DNA from: CBDFNN01 sp965250215 | Lineage (GTDB): Bacteria; Bacteroidota; Rhodothermia; Rhodothermales; DATKEJ01 | DNA: 64,000 bases | Direction: 5' to 3' | Assembly (NCBI GenBank): GCA_965250215.1 | Contig: CBDFNN010000004.1 | Coordinates: forward strand, 3,782,001 to 3,846,000 | Notes under the pieces: generated by a model | Database searches by the model: none | The model's input: only the letters and a program-made list of their open reading frames with translations | Told to the model about the DNA's origin: nothing | In this document: positions 17,766-26,606 of the stretch, piece after piece | Layout: every line of letters starts with the position of its first letter | Numbering within the stretch: position 1 is the first letter of the stretch | Position numbers and translations under genes: made by a program

Positions 17766-19727
17766 TTAATAGATATCGTGCGTGTCAGCTGAGTAGGATT
17801 CGAGTCCTTCAACGACTTTTTTGAGGAAGGCTACTCCCATCGCGCCATCAATAATTCGATGATCGTAAGAAAGAGACAATAGCATCATATTTCGGATGGC
17901 AATCATGTCTCCCTGCTCAGAATCTTCAATAACGACAGGTCTCTTTTTGATCGCACCTGTAGCAAGAATTCCTACCTGAGGCTGACTGATAATCGGCGTA
18001 CCCATTAATGAGCCCAAGGAACCCACATTGGTGAGCGTAAAAGTACCTGACGAAAGTTCATCTGGTATCAATCCTTGAGTTCTGGCGCGCACTGCCAAAT
18101 CTCCGGCCTTCTTTGCAATCCCGATTATATCGAGATCTTCAGCATTTCGAATGACTGGTACAATCAATCCTGTTTTCTCAATAGTTACGGCTATACCAAC
18201 GTTGAGGTCTTTTTTAAGAATGATGTTGTCTCCATCAACAGATGAGTTCATCATGGGATACTCCTTTAAAGCATCAACGACAGCTTTAACAAAGAAGGGA
18301 GTCATCGTTAACTTGATGCCTTCCTTAGCTTCAAATTCCCACTTTACTCTATTTCTGAAGGCTACCAAATTCGTCAGATCCGCTTCCGCGAAGCTCGTTA
18401 CGTGAGCAGACGTTGCCAAGGATCTCGTCATGTGCTCCGAGATCATCTTTCTCATCCGTCCCATTTTGATGATCTCGACTCGGGAGTCGCTCGTCACACC
18501 TGGAGCGATAGGTGCAGAAGCATGAGCCGTTTCAACTTTTGGGGTCGATAGTGGAGGTGCTAGGGCTGGGCTTTTTCGGCTTTGAACGAAATCGAGCACA
18601 TCTTTTTTAGTGACCCTGCTTTCTTTCCCTGAACCCTCGATGCTTTCCAACTCAGCCGCACTCAACCCTTCGGCTTCGGCTATAGAGCGCACGAGGGGAG
18701 AATAGAATCTTCCGTCCGAACCTTCTCGACTTATTTCCTTTTCTTGCGCTGATGCGACAGCAGGGACTTCTGAACTATGCGAGGTCGACAACCCGTCCCC
18801 GCTCATTAGTTCTGAATCTGTGGAGGGCGAATCAACAGGGGCTACATTGATGCCTTCTGGAGTTTCAATTACAGGCTGTTCTTGAACATCGTTGATGGGA
18901 GTTTCTTCAACTACTTCTTCCTGCTTTAGAGGCTCGGGTTCATCTGTAACTTCAACAACGCTGACTGATTGGGCCTCTATATCTTGAGCAGGACTGTGTC
19001 CATTCAAAGATGGAGACGCGGATACTTCTGATCCAAGTCGCGCCAGTATAGTTCCAACATCTACCGTCTCTCCCTCTTGCACTAGGATTTCCTGCAATAT
19101 CCCAGCAGCCGGACTAGGGATCTCAGAATCCACTTTGTCCGTGCCAATCTCTAAAAGAGTCTCGTCTAGATCAACCATGTCACCTGGCTGCTTGTACCAC
19201 GTAAGTACTGTTCCTTCCATCACACTCTCACCCATCTTAGGCATCACGACATCCACAAAATTCTGATTAGTGGCTGGTCTCGAAACAACTGCCATGGGCG
19301 CAACTACCAAATCAGGACTTGTAGTGGAAAGGCTTTCTAAATCTGGCTCTGTCTCCGGCGCAGCCGATGATTCAGAAATATGCTCTGTATTTGTCTTATT
19401 CACAATCGGCTCAGGATCCGGAACTGTATCAATTAGCTGAGCTGTGGCGGGGCCGTCTGCTGATCCCAAAACAACAGCTTCTTCAGCCACAGTGTTGATG
19501 ACGGCTACGATGGTCCCAACTTCCACTGTCTCGCCCTCAGGAATAATAATAGCTTCAAGTACTCCCTCGGCCGGACTCGGAATCTCAGAGTCAACTTTGT
19601 CAGTGCCAATTTCGAGTAGGGTTTCGTCAAGTTCAATCGTTTCGCCAGGCTGTTTAAACCAGGTCAGAACTGTCCCCTCCATTACACTTTCACCCATTTT
19701 GGGCATTACAACATCAACTCTTGCCAT
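17766..19727 (-). CDS. Dihydrolipoamide acyltransferase, E2 of a 2-oxoacid dehydrogenase complex
   Basis: The 653-residue E2 protein has two N-terminal lipoyl domains (about 1-80 and 155-235), each with the lipoylated lysine in GTDKVDSE. They are joined by acidic, Pro/Glu-rich linkers. A subunit-binding domain (YSPLVRSIAEAEGL) follows near residue 340, and then the acyltransferase core with SYDHRIIDG near the C-terminus. Two near-identical lipoyl domains fit Bacteroidota-type 2-oxoglutarate or branched-chain E2, and which one is undecided. E1 and E3 are not adjacent. The recombinase gene begins 20 bp after it. Confidence 0.92.
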   Translation of the reverse strand: MARVDVVMPKMGESVMEGTVLTWFKQPGETIELDETLLEIGTDKVDSEIPSPAEGVLEAIIIPEGETVEVGTIVAVINTVAEEAVVLGSADGPATAQLIDTVPDPEPIVNKTNTEHISESSAAPETEPDLESLSTTSPDLVVAPMAVVSRPATNQNFVDVVMPKMGESVMEGTVLTWYKQPGDMVDLDETLLEIGTDKVDSEIPSPAAGILQEILVQEGETVDVGTILARLGSEVSASPSLNGHSPAQDIEAQSVSVVEVTDEPEPLKQEEVVEETPINDVQEQPVIETPEGINVAPVDSPSTDSELMSGDGLSTSHSSEVPAVASAQEKEISREGSDGRFYSPLVRSIAEAEGLSAAELESIEGSGKESRVTKKDVLDFVQSRKSPALAPPLSTPKVETAHASAPIAPGVTSDSRVEIIKMGRMRKMISEHMTRSLATSAHVTSFAEADLTNLVAFRNRVKWEFEAKEGIKLTMTPFFVKAVVDALKEYPMMNSSVDGDNIILKKDLNVGIAVTIEKTGLIVPVIRNAEDLDIIGIAKKAGDLAVRARTQGLIPDELSSGTFTLTNVGSLGSLMGTPIISQPQVGILATGAIKKRPVVIEDSEQGDMIAIRNMMLLSLSYDHRIIDGAMGVAFLKKVVEGLESYSADTHDIY

Positions 19728-19899
19728 GATTGCTACAAATGATTCTTACTAAATATAGAATTGAAGACCTCCCAATATAAAATGTGGTGGTGCACGGGCT
19801 CATAGGATATGGTTCCAATTATTCCAATATACGATGAAGATTTGTTAAATCCGCAATAACGGTCTAGGGTTTCACGGATTTGATATCTTTTCAATATGG

Positions 19900-19930
19900 A
19901 AAAAGCGGAGCCTTTTAGACCCCGCTTTTT
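19900..19930. terminator. Intrinsic terminator of the pyrophosphatase gene
   Basis: AAAAAGCGG (19900-19908) and CCGCTTTTT (19922-19930) form a 9-bp stem with flanking A and T runs, 45 bp past the stop of the minus-strand pyrophosphatase gene. Because the arms are A/T-tailed on both sides it could work in either direction. Upstream of the E2 start, the rest of 19728-19974 shows nothing further. Confidence 0.8.
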
Positions 19931-19974
19931 CGCACGATGACTAGACTAATCTAGCTCATACAAGTGTCGGCTAT

Positions 19975-22068
19975 CTACGCGATAAGAGGCGCAATCACCA
20001 ATGAAACGACTGCGATCAACTTGATCAAGATATTCAAACTTGGGCCAGAGGTGTCCTTCAATGGATCACCGACAGTATCGCCAACGACCGAAGCCTTATG
20101 AGATTCTCCTCCCTTACCATAATCGACACCGTCAACCGTTATGCCACTTTCGATAAGTTTTTTTGCGTTATCCCAAGCACCACCTGAATTGGACTGGAAT
20201 ATCGCGAAAAGCACACCAGAGACTGTTACGCCTGCAAGCAGTCCTCCGAGCATATCCTTGCTGATGAATCCTACAACAATTGGTACAGCGATGGCCAAGA
20301 CACCAGGAGCAATCATCTCTCGAATTGCAGCTTGAGTCGAAATATCAACACACTTGGTATAATCTGCCGTAGCAGTTCCCTCTCGCAGACCAGGAATTTC
20401 GGCAAATTGTCGCCCAACCTCTTTGATCATGTCAGAAGCTGCTCGCCCTACCGCACCCATGGCCATAGCCGAGAAAATGTAAGGTAGACAAGCTCCAATG
20501 AGGAGCCCAGCTAGAATAATTGGTCTTGCCACATCAATATTTTCAACGCCAGCCTGTTGCATGTAGGCGACAAATAAAGCCAAAGCGGTAAGCGCAGCGG
20601 AGCCAATTGCAAATCCTTTACCAATTGCTGCTGTTGTATTTCCTACAGCGTCTAGTTTATCTGTTCTCTCTCTGACCTCCGGAGGAAGATCTGCCATTTC
20701 GGCAATACCACCAGCGTTATCAGAAATAGGGCCATAGGCATCAACTGCAAGTTGAATTCCAGTGACAGACAGCATACCAACAGCGGCAATCGCTATTCCA
20801 TACAAGCCGGCGAAATAATGAGCTCCAACGATGCTTAGAGCCAAAACGAGTGCCGGACCTCCTGTAGAAAACATCCCGACTCCTAGGCCAGCTATTATGT
20901 TAGTCGCAGCACCAGTGACACTTTGACGAGCAATTCCCATGACGGGCTTGTGGGTTGTTGAAGTGTAATATTCGGTTATTAATCCAATCAAGGTACCCGC
21001 TGCAAGTCCGATAAGTACGGCAAAATAAACACCAAGTGACGTATAGCTATACTCTCCAATAACAGGAGCATTAGCCGTCCAAGACTCCGGAAGAACATTC
21101 GTGATAATGAAGTAAGAACAAATGGCCATGATTCCGGCGGCACCAAACTCTCCGATGTTCAAGGCGTTCTGAGGATTCCCTCCGTCTTTCACCTTTACGA
21201 AGAATGAACCGATAATTGAAACTAGAATCCCAATACCGGCGATAGCTAAAGGAAGCACTACAGCCGCAATACTCGATACACCCATGCTTGAGAAAGTGCC
21301 TATAAAGGCAGCGCCTAAGACCATGGTGCCGATGATCGATCCAACATAACTTTCAAATAGATCAGCTCCCATTCCGGCTACATCACCGACGTTGTCTCCA
21401 ACATTGTCTGCAATTGTTGCCGGGTTTCTAGGATCGTCCTCTGGAATGCCTTCGTAGATTTTTCCTGCAAGATCAGCTCCGACATCAGCAGCTTTGGTGT
21501 AAATACCTCCTCCGACTCTCGCAAAAAGCGCTATCGAAGATGCTCCGAGAGAAAATCCTGAAAGGACGTTAATAACTTTGATGGTGTCCCAATCCATCCC
21601 ACTATAGACATAGAAAAGACCTCCAAGGCCAAGTACACCAAGTCCAACGACGCTAAGGCCCATAACGAGTCCACCAGAAAACGCGACGTTCAGCGCGTCA
21701 CCGAGACTCGTTCTTGCTGCGTTGGTTGTCCGAACATTGGCTTTGGTTGCAACATTCATCCCAATGAATCCAGCCAGGCCAGAACAAAATGCTCCAACAA
21801 CAAAAGACACCGCAATCAGCCAAGAGGAGTTCTCAACGGACAAGTTTACGAAGCCCAAAAGTACCGCTACAACAACTACAAAGATGAAGAGAACTCGATA
21901 TTCTCTGCGAAGAAAGGCTCTTGCTCCGTCAGCGATGTGACCAGCAATTTCAGCCATACGTTCAGTGCCGACTTCCTGATTGGAAACCCAGCGCGCCCTT
22001 AGAAGAGCATAAGCCAATGCCAAAACACCGGAGACCGGAGCTAAAGCAATGATCAAATTAGAATCCAT
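19975..22068 (-). CDS. hppA: Membrane-bound ion-pumping pyrophosphatase
   Basis: The 697-residue integral membrane protein has about 16 hydrophobic segments. The pyrophosphate site is GGIYTKAADVGADLAGK, followed by ADNVGDNVGDVAGMGADL. It hydrolyses PPi to pump H+ or Na+ across the inner membrane. The segment GNTTAAIGKG has Ala where K+-independent enzymes have Lys (GNTTKA), so it belongs to the K+-dependent group. The FESYVGS segment keeps a Glu seen in Na+-pumping relatives, but ion choice is unresolved. A clear terminator follows the gene. Confidence 0.95.
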   Translation of the reverse strand: MDSNLIIALAPVSGVLALAYALLRARWVSNQEVGTERMAEIAGHIADGARAFLRREYRVLFIFVVVVAVLLGFVNLSVENSSWLIAVSFVVGAFCSGLAGFIGMNVATKANVRTTNAARTSLGDALNVAFSGGLVMGLSVVGLGVLGLGGLFYVYSGMDWDTIKVINVLSGFSLGASSIALFARVGGGIYTKAADVGADLAGKIYEGIPEDDPRNPATIADNVGDNVGDVAGMGADLFESYVGSIIGTMVLGAAFIGTFSSMGVSSIAAVVLPLAIAGIGILVSIIGSFFVKVKDGGNPQNALNIGEFGAAGIMAICSYFIITNVLPESWTANAPVIGEYSYTSLGVYFAVLIGLAAGTLIGLITEYYTSTTHKPVMGIARQSVTGAATNIIAGLGVGMFSTGGPALVLALSIVGAHYFAGLYGIAIAAVGMLSVTGIQLAVDAYGPISDNAGGIAEMADLPPEVRERTDKLDAVGNTTAAIGKGFAIGSAALTALALFVAYMQQAGVENIDVARPIILAGLLIGACLPYIFSAMAMGAVGRAASDMIKEVGRQFAEIPGLREGTATADYTKCVDISTQAAIREMIAPGVLAIAVPIVVGFISKDMLGGLLAGVTVSGVLFAIFQSNSGGAWDNAKKLIESGITVDGVDYGKGGESHKASVVGDTVGDPLKDTSGPSLNILIKLIAVVSLVIAPLIA

Positions 22069-22179
22069 ACTAACCTCTTAATGACGATGGTATTACTACC
22101 ACCACTAATTAAAGGAAGTTTGGCCGCCGCTTTGACGCTTCCACTCTCCTTGTTTTTGATCCTCAAAGGATCTATGTAT

Positions 22180-22206
22180 GAAAGCCTAGTCCTTTCGGAG
22201 GCTTTC
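22180..22206 (-). terminator. Hairpin at the 3' end of pth
   Basis: GAAAGCCT (22180-22187) and AGGCTTTC (22199-22206) form a perfect 8-bp stem with an 11-nt loop, overlapping the pth stop codon region. No U-tract follows on the minus strand, so it is a weak terminator or 3'-end stabiliser. The remaining gap to the pyrophosphatase start is 117 bp, with a second small palindrome GATCCTCAAAGGATC. Confidence 0.4.
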
Positions 22207-22845
22207 GTCTTGAATGATGCGCCGATTAAATCGGTTCATCGCTACTTTTGTGCCCTTACCTATGAAGGTTAGAGCAGCGTCTCTGGACAAGTCGACTGAC
22301 AAGCGTTTTATTTCCAACTCATCGCTCTCAAACTCCGACAAAACGTAGTCCGACTGCTGTCCACGTCCAAAATTACTTCCGATACCAACTCGGAGTCTGG
22401 GGAAATTCCCCGATGACAAACGACTCTCAATATCAGTTAATCCTTTGTGTCCTCCGGCACTTCCTTTCTCTCTAACTCTGATTTTTCCGAGAGGCAAGTT
22501 GAGATCGTCTACGATCACTAGGATGTCTTCTGGTTTCAGCCCGAAGTTCCGCATTACTGGGATAATGGCACTTCCACTTCTGTTCATGAAGGTGAGAGGC
22601 TTCAGAACACCAAATGGTATACTCTGATATCTGCCGAAGCCCAACAAGCGCTCTCCATCTGCAGGTCTGGACCCACGTTTCAACCACTTGTCCATCCAAC
22701 CAGATCTCACTTCCTCGAACTCAATCTTGGTTTTCGATACAATCGAGTCGACTATATCGAATCCAATATTGTGCCGAGTATCATGATACTCGAGTCCAGG
22801 ATTTCCGAGACCAATGACCAGCTTCCGAATCTTTTGACTAGCCAC
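22186..22845 (-). CDS. pth: Peptidyl-tRNA hydrolase
   Basis: Pth frees tRNA from peptidyl-tRNA dropped by ribosomes. The 219-residue protein starts with VIGLGNPGLEYHDTRHNIGF, holding the conserved Asn and the catalytic His, and has VIVDDLNLPLGK with the conserved Asp. KGSAGGHKGL and RVGIGSNFGR are also standard. It is the last gene of prs-rplY-pth, the classical order in many bacteria. The C-terminal 30 residues are lineage-specific. Confidence 0.96.
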   Translation of the reverse strand: MASQKIRKLVIGLGNPGLEYHDTRHNIGFDIVDSIVSKTKIEFEEVRSGWMDKWLKRGSRPADGERLLGFGRYQSIPFGVLKPLTFMNRSGSAIIPVMRNFGLKPEDILVIVDDLNLPLGKIRVREKGSAGGHKGLTDIESRLSSGNFPRLRVGIGSNFGRGQQSDYVLSEFESDELEIKRLSVDLSRDAALTFIGKGTKVAMNRFNRRIIQDESLRKD

Positions 22846-22872
22846 TTCTATTCATCCTCAGTTCTTAGAGAA

Positions 22873-23514
22873 CTACTCGGCAGGCTCGTCTTCAGTCTCT
22901 TCAGCTTCGACACCTTCCTCTCCTTCAACAAGGCCTTCTTCTCCTTCCTCTAATACTTCTTCTTCCTCTTCTGGTGCACCACCTGTCACGGAAACAACAG
23001 TTTGTCTATCTGGAGCTAAAATTGAAATACCCTCAAACTCTAAATCGCTAATGTGAATGGTATCACCAATTTGAAGCTCTTCAACATTTACACTCAAGAA
23101 ATTAGGAATGTCCTTTGGCAGACACTCAATTTCTGTCTCATTCAACACAACGATGGTATCACCACCTTCCATCTGACCGATAGGTGTACCATCAAAGTGA
23201 AACGGAACGGTCACGCGTACAACTTTTCCGGCTTGTAGAAGCTGAAAATCCACATGAATCGGATGATCAGAAACGGGATGGAAATCAAGATCCCGCACGA
23301 TACAGTCATAAGACTTGCCGTCAGCTGAAATCGCAACGGTGTGCATTTGATTTGTGTAGATCAGTGGTCGAAGATCAAGACGAGGTACTTGAAAGTGCAC
23401 GGGATCCATGCCTTCACCATAAAGCACGCAAGGTACTTTCTCTTCATTTCTCAAAGATTTGGAGGCACGCTTACCTGTTTCTCTAATTAGTGCATCCAGC
23501 TTAATGACTTCCAT
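22873..23514 (-). CDS. rplY: 50S ribosomal protein L25, long CTC form
   Basis: The 213-residue protein binds 5S rRNA in the central protuberance. The N-terminal L25 domain (1-90) has REtGKRASKSLR-type and VPCVLYGEG motifs. A beta-rich TL5/CTC domain follows, and then a tail from about residue 180 made almost only of Glu, Gly and Val. It sits between prs (18 bp upstream) and pth (27 bp downstream) and is surely co-transcribed with them. Confidence 0.94.
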   Translation of the reverse strand: MEVIKLDALIRETGKRASKSLRNEEKVPCVLYGEGMDPVHFQVPRLDLRPLIYTNQMHTVAISADGKSYDCIVRDLDFHPVSDHPIHVDFQLLQAGKVVRVTVPFHFDGTPIGQMEGGDTIVVLNETEIECLPKDIPNFLSVNVEELQIGDTIHISDLEFEGISILAPDRQTVVSVTGGAPEEEEEVLEEGEEGLVEGEEGVEAEETEDEPAE

Positions 23515-23532
23515 TTTTCCTACGAATTATTT

Positions 23533-24522
23533 CTATTCTACAAAAAGTTGTGACACTGATGCGTCAATATGAATTCGACGAATTGCATCAGCGAAGTATC
23601 TTGCTACGCTCAAGACTTTTATTTTATCCAAGTTTCGCTCTAAAGGAATCGTATTGGTGACAAGGAGAGTTTCAATCTCAGAATCAGCAATTCGTTCATA
23701 AGCAGGGCCAGAAAGAAGCGGATGCGTACAAGCCGCCATTATTCTTTTTGCGCCCTCATTTTTCAATGCCGCTGCAGCACCAACCAAGGTACCCGCGGTA
23801 TCAATTAGATCATCAACAAGGAGAACATTTTTCCCCTCAACGTCACCAATTACATTCATAACCTCGGTTACATTTGCCTTCGGTCTACGCTTGTCAATCA
23901 GTGCCATGTCACATTCTAATCGGGACGCATAGGCGCGAGCCCTTTTAGATGCTCCGACATCGGGGGCAACAACAACTAAGTTATCGATGCCTTGATCCTT
24001 GATGTAGTTCATAAAAAGAGCCGACCCATATAAATGATCGACTGGTACATCAAAAAAGCCTTGGATCTGCGGTGCATGTAGATCCATTGTCAATACTCGA
24101 TCCGCTCCTGCTTTGACAAGCATATTGGCAACAAGCTTGGCTGCAATTGCTACCCTTGGCTTATCCTTGCGGTCTTGTCTAGCATAACCGAAGTAAGGAA
24201 TAACAGCCGTAATGTGCTTCGCTGAAGCTCTTTCCGCTGCATCGATCAGCATCAGCAGCTCCATAAGGTTATCTCCGGGAGGAGGAGTACTCTGGACGAT
24301 GAAAATGTCAGACCCACGAATTGACTCATCATAACCGACAGATATCTCACCATCGGAGAAGTTTCTAACCGTCAGACTTCCCTGTTCAATTCCAAGATTG
24401 GCAGATATCTCTGCCCCAAGATCATCGCTTACTCTTCCCGCGAAAACAATCAGAGGTTTGGCCTCATTGCTCAACTTTCCATCACCGTTCGCGGTTTTAG
24501 AAGAAATATTGTCTGGAAACAT
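23533..24522 (-). CDS. prs: Ribose-phosphate pyrophosphokinase
   Basis: Prs makes PRPP from ribose 5-phosphate and ATP for nucleotide, His and Trp synthesis. The protein has QSTPPPGDNLMELL, YFGYARQDRK in the ATP-binding region, DLHAPQIQGFFD, and the PRPP loop VLLVDDLIDTAGTL. I start at the ATG at 24522, giving 329 residues. A GTG at 24555 in the same frame adds 11 unlikely residues. The first 20 residues before KPLIVFAG are a short lineage-specific extension. tRNA-Gln lies 58 bp upstream on the same strand. Confidence 0.95.
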   Translation of the reverse strand: MFPDNISSKTANGDGKLSNEAKPLIVFAGRVSDDLGAEISANLGIEQGSLTVRNFSDGEISVGYDESIRGSDIFIVQSTPPPGDNLMELLMLIDAAERASAKHITAVIPYFGYARQDRKDKPRVAIAAKLVANMLVKAGADRVLTMDLHAPQIQGFFDVPVDHLYGSALFMNYIKDQGIDNLVVVAPDVGASKRARAYASRLECDMALIDKRRPKANVTEVMNVIGDVEGKNVLLVDDLIDTAGTLVGAAAALKNEGAKRIMAACTHPLLSGPAYERIADSEIETLLVTNTIPLERNLDKIKVLSVARYFADAIRRIHIDASVSQLFVE

Positions 24523-24580
24523 AAAGTTGCAAGAAAATGTGGCGCAATAGGCCACCTTGTGAGATTGAATGGAATCTTAG

Positions 24581-24651
24581 TTGCCCCGGGAGGATTCGAA
24601 CCTCCACGTACGGCTTCAAAGGCCGCTGTCCTACCATTAGACGACAGGGCA
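24581..24651 (-). tRNA. tRNA-Gln (anticodon TTG)
   Basis: A 71-nt cloverleaf: acceptor arm TGCCCTG pairs with CGGGGCA (one G-U pair). The D-arm contains TAATGGTA. The anticodon stem GCGGC/GCCGT holds loop CTTTGAA with anticodon TTG. The T-arm is GGAGG-TTCGAAT-CCTCC. CCA is not encoded. It reads codon CAA and, by wobble, CAG. It lies just upstream of prs on the same strand. Confidence 0.95.
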
Positions 24652-24788
24652 ATACCCATTTGGTGGAATGAAGAAAAATACTCTAAACCACCAAATCGTA
24701 TAGAAAGGTTAAAATAAGAATTTGTGACCACCTAAGTCAACGAATAATCGACTACTGTTTGTTCAGATTTGGTAAAGTTGTCGGAAAA

Positions 24789-25562
24789 ATGATTATGGAT
24801 TTCAACAATAATCGAATGATTGGAATAATAGGAGGGATGGGGCCCCATTCTGGGCTTGAATTGTGCAGGGAACTGCTAAATGCTAGCACGGCAAGAACAG
24901 ATCAAGAACATCTTCCATTTGTTTTGTCTAATCAACCTGCGATCATTCCGGACAGGGCAAGTTTTGTATTCGACCGAAACAAGCCAGATCCAAAGATTGG
25001 TATCTTTCCACAGATCGATAGTCTTTCCATGATGGGTGTTTCCGTGATTGGTATCCCCTGTGTTACAGCTCACGCACCTTCCATTATGGATGATATCGTC
25101 CGATATGCTTCCCATTTAGGAATTGAGTGTCTAAACATTGTTGACGAAACTCTAAAGTTCATCTCGGAGGCTTACCCGGGAGTCAAAAAAGTAGCAGCTA
25201 TATCAACTCAAGCTAGCTACGAATTCGATCTGTTCAATACGCCCTTGAGGAATAGTTCTTTTGATTTTATTGATATAGGAAAAGAGCAGAATCTTTCTTT
25301 CGTTGAGAAGGCTATCAGGGATCCAAAATGGGGTATCAAGGCCTGCTCTGATCCTGTAAGCACCAACGCAAAACAATGCCTATTAAAAGCGGTCGAATAT
25401 CTGCGAGAAAAAAATACCGACGCTATTATTCTGGGTTGCACAGAATTGCCACTAGCCTTGCCTCAGGAGGAGCTACATGGAATTAAATTAGTCAACCCCA
25501 TGAGAGCCTTAGCTAGGGCACTAGTTAAATCTGTCTCCCCGATGAGCCTAAAAGCCATTTAG
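24789..25562 (+). CDS. Aspartate/glutamate racemase family protein
   Basis: The protein of about 257 residues starts at the ATG at 24789 or 24795. The frame is open to a TTG at 24759. MIGIIGGMGPHSG is the family N-terminus. The two catalytic cysteines are in GIPCVTAHA and LGCTELPL, so it should racemise an acidic amino acid in a cofactor-independent way. The first site has Val where CNTAH is usual, which may alter the substrate. A lipoprotein-type SAM hydrolase gene follows after 27 bp in the same direction. Confidence 0.88.
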   Translation: MIMDFNNNRMIGIIGGMGPHSGLELCRELLNASTARTDQEHLPFVLSNQPAIIPDRASFVFDRNKPDPKIGIFPQIDSLSMMGVSVIGIPCVTAHAPSIMDDIVRYASHLGIECLNIVDETLKFISEAYPGVKKVAAISTQASYEFDLFNTPLRNSSFDFIDIGKEQNLSFVEKAIRDPKWGIKACSDPVSTNAKQCLLKAVEYLREKNTDAIILGCTELPLALPQEELHGIKLVNPMRALARALVKSVSPMSLKAI

Positions 25563-25589
25563 ATCCCATCCACGCACACTATAAATCCA

Positions 25590-26555
25590 ATGTTTGTTGA
25601 CAAGTATCAATCTTTAAAGCTCTCCTCTTTTTGGGTCGCCTGGCTCCTGACACTCCTTGTGTTGTTTAGCTCTTGTGAGAATACAGAACCCGATCTCGAT
25701 ACAAGTTCATCTATTGGAAATGGAATTTTGGTATATCAATCTGATTTTGGATTGTCTGATGGCGCAGTCGCTGCAATGAAGGGCGTCGCCTTAAGCATCG
25801 ACCCAGACTTGAAAATATTTGATGTTACGCACGATATACCGGCTTATGATATCTGGTCGGCAGCCCATCGACTTTCGCAGTCCGCATCCTACTGGCCTGC
25901 TGGGACCGTTTTTGTTTCCGTTGTTGATCCCGGAGTGGGGACTGATCGGACGTCGGCGGTATTGCTCACTGAAAGCGGTCATATTTTCGTCTCACCCGAC
26001 AACGGCACACTTAGTGAAGTCGCAAATCTGCTTGGTATCGCTGACCTGAGAAAAATTGACCATTCAGCTTTCACCCCAGGTGAATCGCGTGGCAATACTT
26101 TTCATGGACGTGACGTCTATTCGCGTGTCGGCGCTTTGCTAGCCAGTGGCGAATGGGACAGCATGGCCAAAGTCGGAGAGCAAGACCTTGATGGCGTTGT
26201 GCAACTTGATTTCAAATCAGCTGACTCGAACGGCACAGGGCACACCGGCATGATAGTAATTTTGGATGATCAGTACGGCAACGTTTGGACCAATATTTCT
26301 TCTGCCTCCTTGAGGAAGAGCGGAATCGAACTCGGCGAAACTCTAAATCTCAAGATCGAAAACGGCAATCAAGAAGTAGTCAGGATGAGCATTCCGTATC
26401 TCTCAACTTTTGGCGATGTGGCACCAGGGGACGCATTAGCTTACACCAATAGTGTAGGTAACATTGCTCTGGCATTGAATCAGGACAATTTTGCCAATCG
26501 CTACAAAGTTGGCTTTGGTCCTGAGTGGAAGGTTAGTCTAAGTCGGGCTAAATAG
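25590..26555 (+). CDS. SAM hydrolase (SAM hydroxide adenosyltransferase, DUF62 family) with lipoprotein signal
   Basis: The 321-residue protein has the fluorinase-like core of the DUF62 family: YQSDFGLSDGAVAAMKG, DVTHDIPAYD, VVDPGVGTDR, VSPDNGTL, TFHGRDVY and DDQYGNVWTNI. Characterised relatives split S-adenosylmethionine into adenosine and methionine with water. Unlike ordinary cytosolic members, this one starts with a hydrophobic signal ending in LFSSC at residue 30, a Bacteroidota-style lipobox, so it is probably membrane-anchored outside the cytoplasm. A substrate other than SAM is therefore possible. It is downstream of the racemase gene. Confidence 0.88.
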   Translation: MFVDKYQSLKLSSFWVAWLLTLLVLFSSCENTEPDLDTSSSIGNGILVYQSDFGLSDGAVAAMKGVALSIDPDLKIFDVTHDIPAYDIWSAAHRLSQSASYWPAGTVFVSVVDPGVGTDRTSAVLLTESGHIFVSPDNGTLSEVANLLGIADLRKIDHSAFTPGESRGNTFHGRDVYSRVGALLASGEWDSMAKVGEQDLDGVVQLDFKSADSNGTGHTGMIVILDDQYGNVWTNISSASLRKSGIELGETLNLKIENGNQEVVRMSIPYLSTFGDVAPGDALAYTNSVGNIALALNQDNFANRYKVGFGPEWKVSLSRAK

Positions 26556-26606
26556 ATATGAAGGCCGACAGATCGAAATCCGGCATTTGCAAGACGCTAG
26601 GATGAG

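Noticed and set aside
24523..24555. Eleven-codon N-terminal extension of Prs from GTG
   Set aside because: The extension sequence is unlike any Prs N-terminus, and an ATG with a normal start follows.
24581..24651. tRNA-Gln considered as an integration site for a mobile element
   Set aside because: No integrase, direct repeat of the tRNA 3' end or foreign-looking cargo lies nearby. The recombinase homologue is about 7 kb away.
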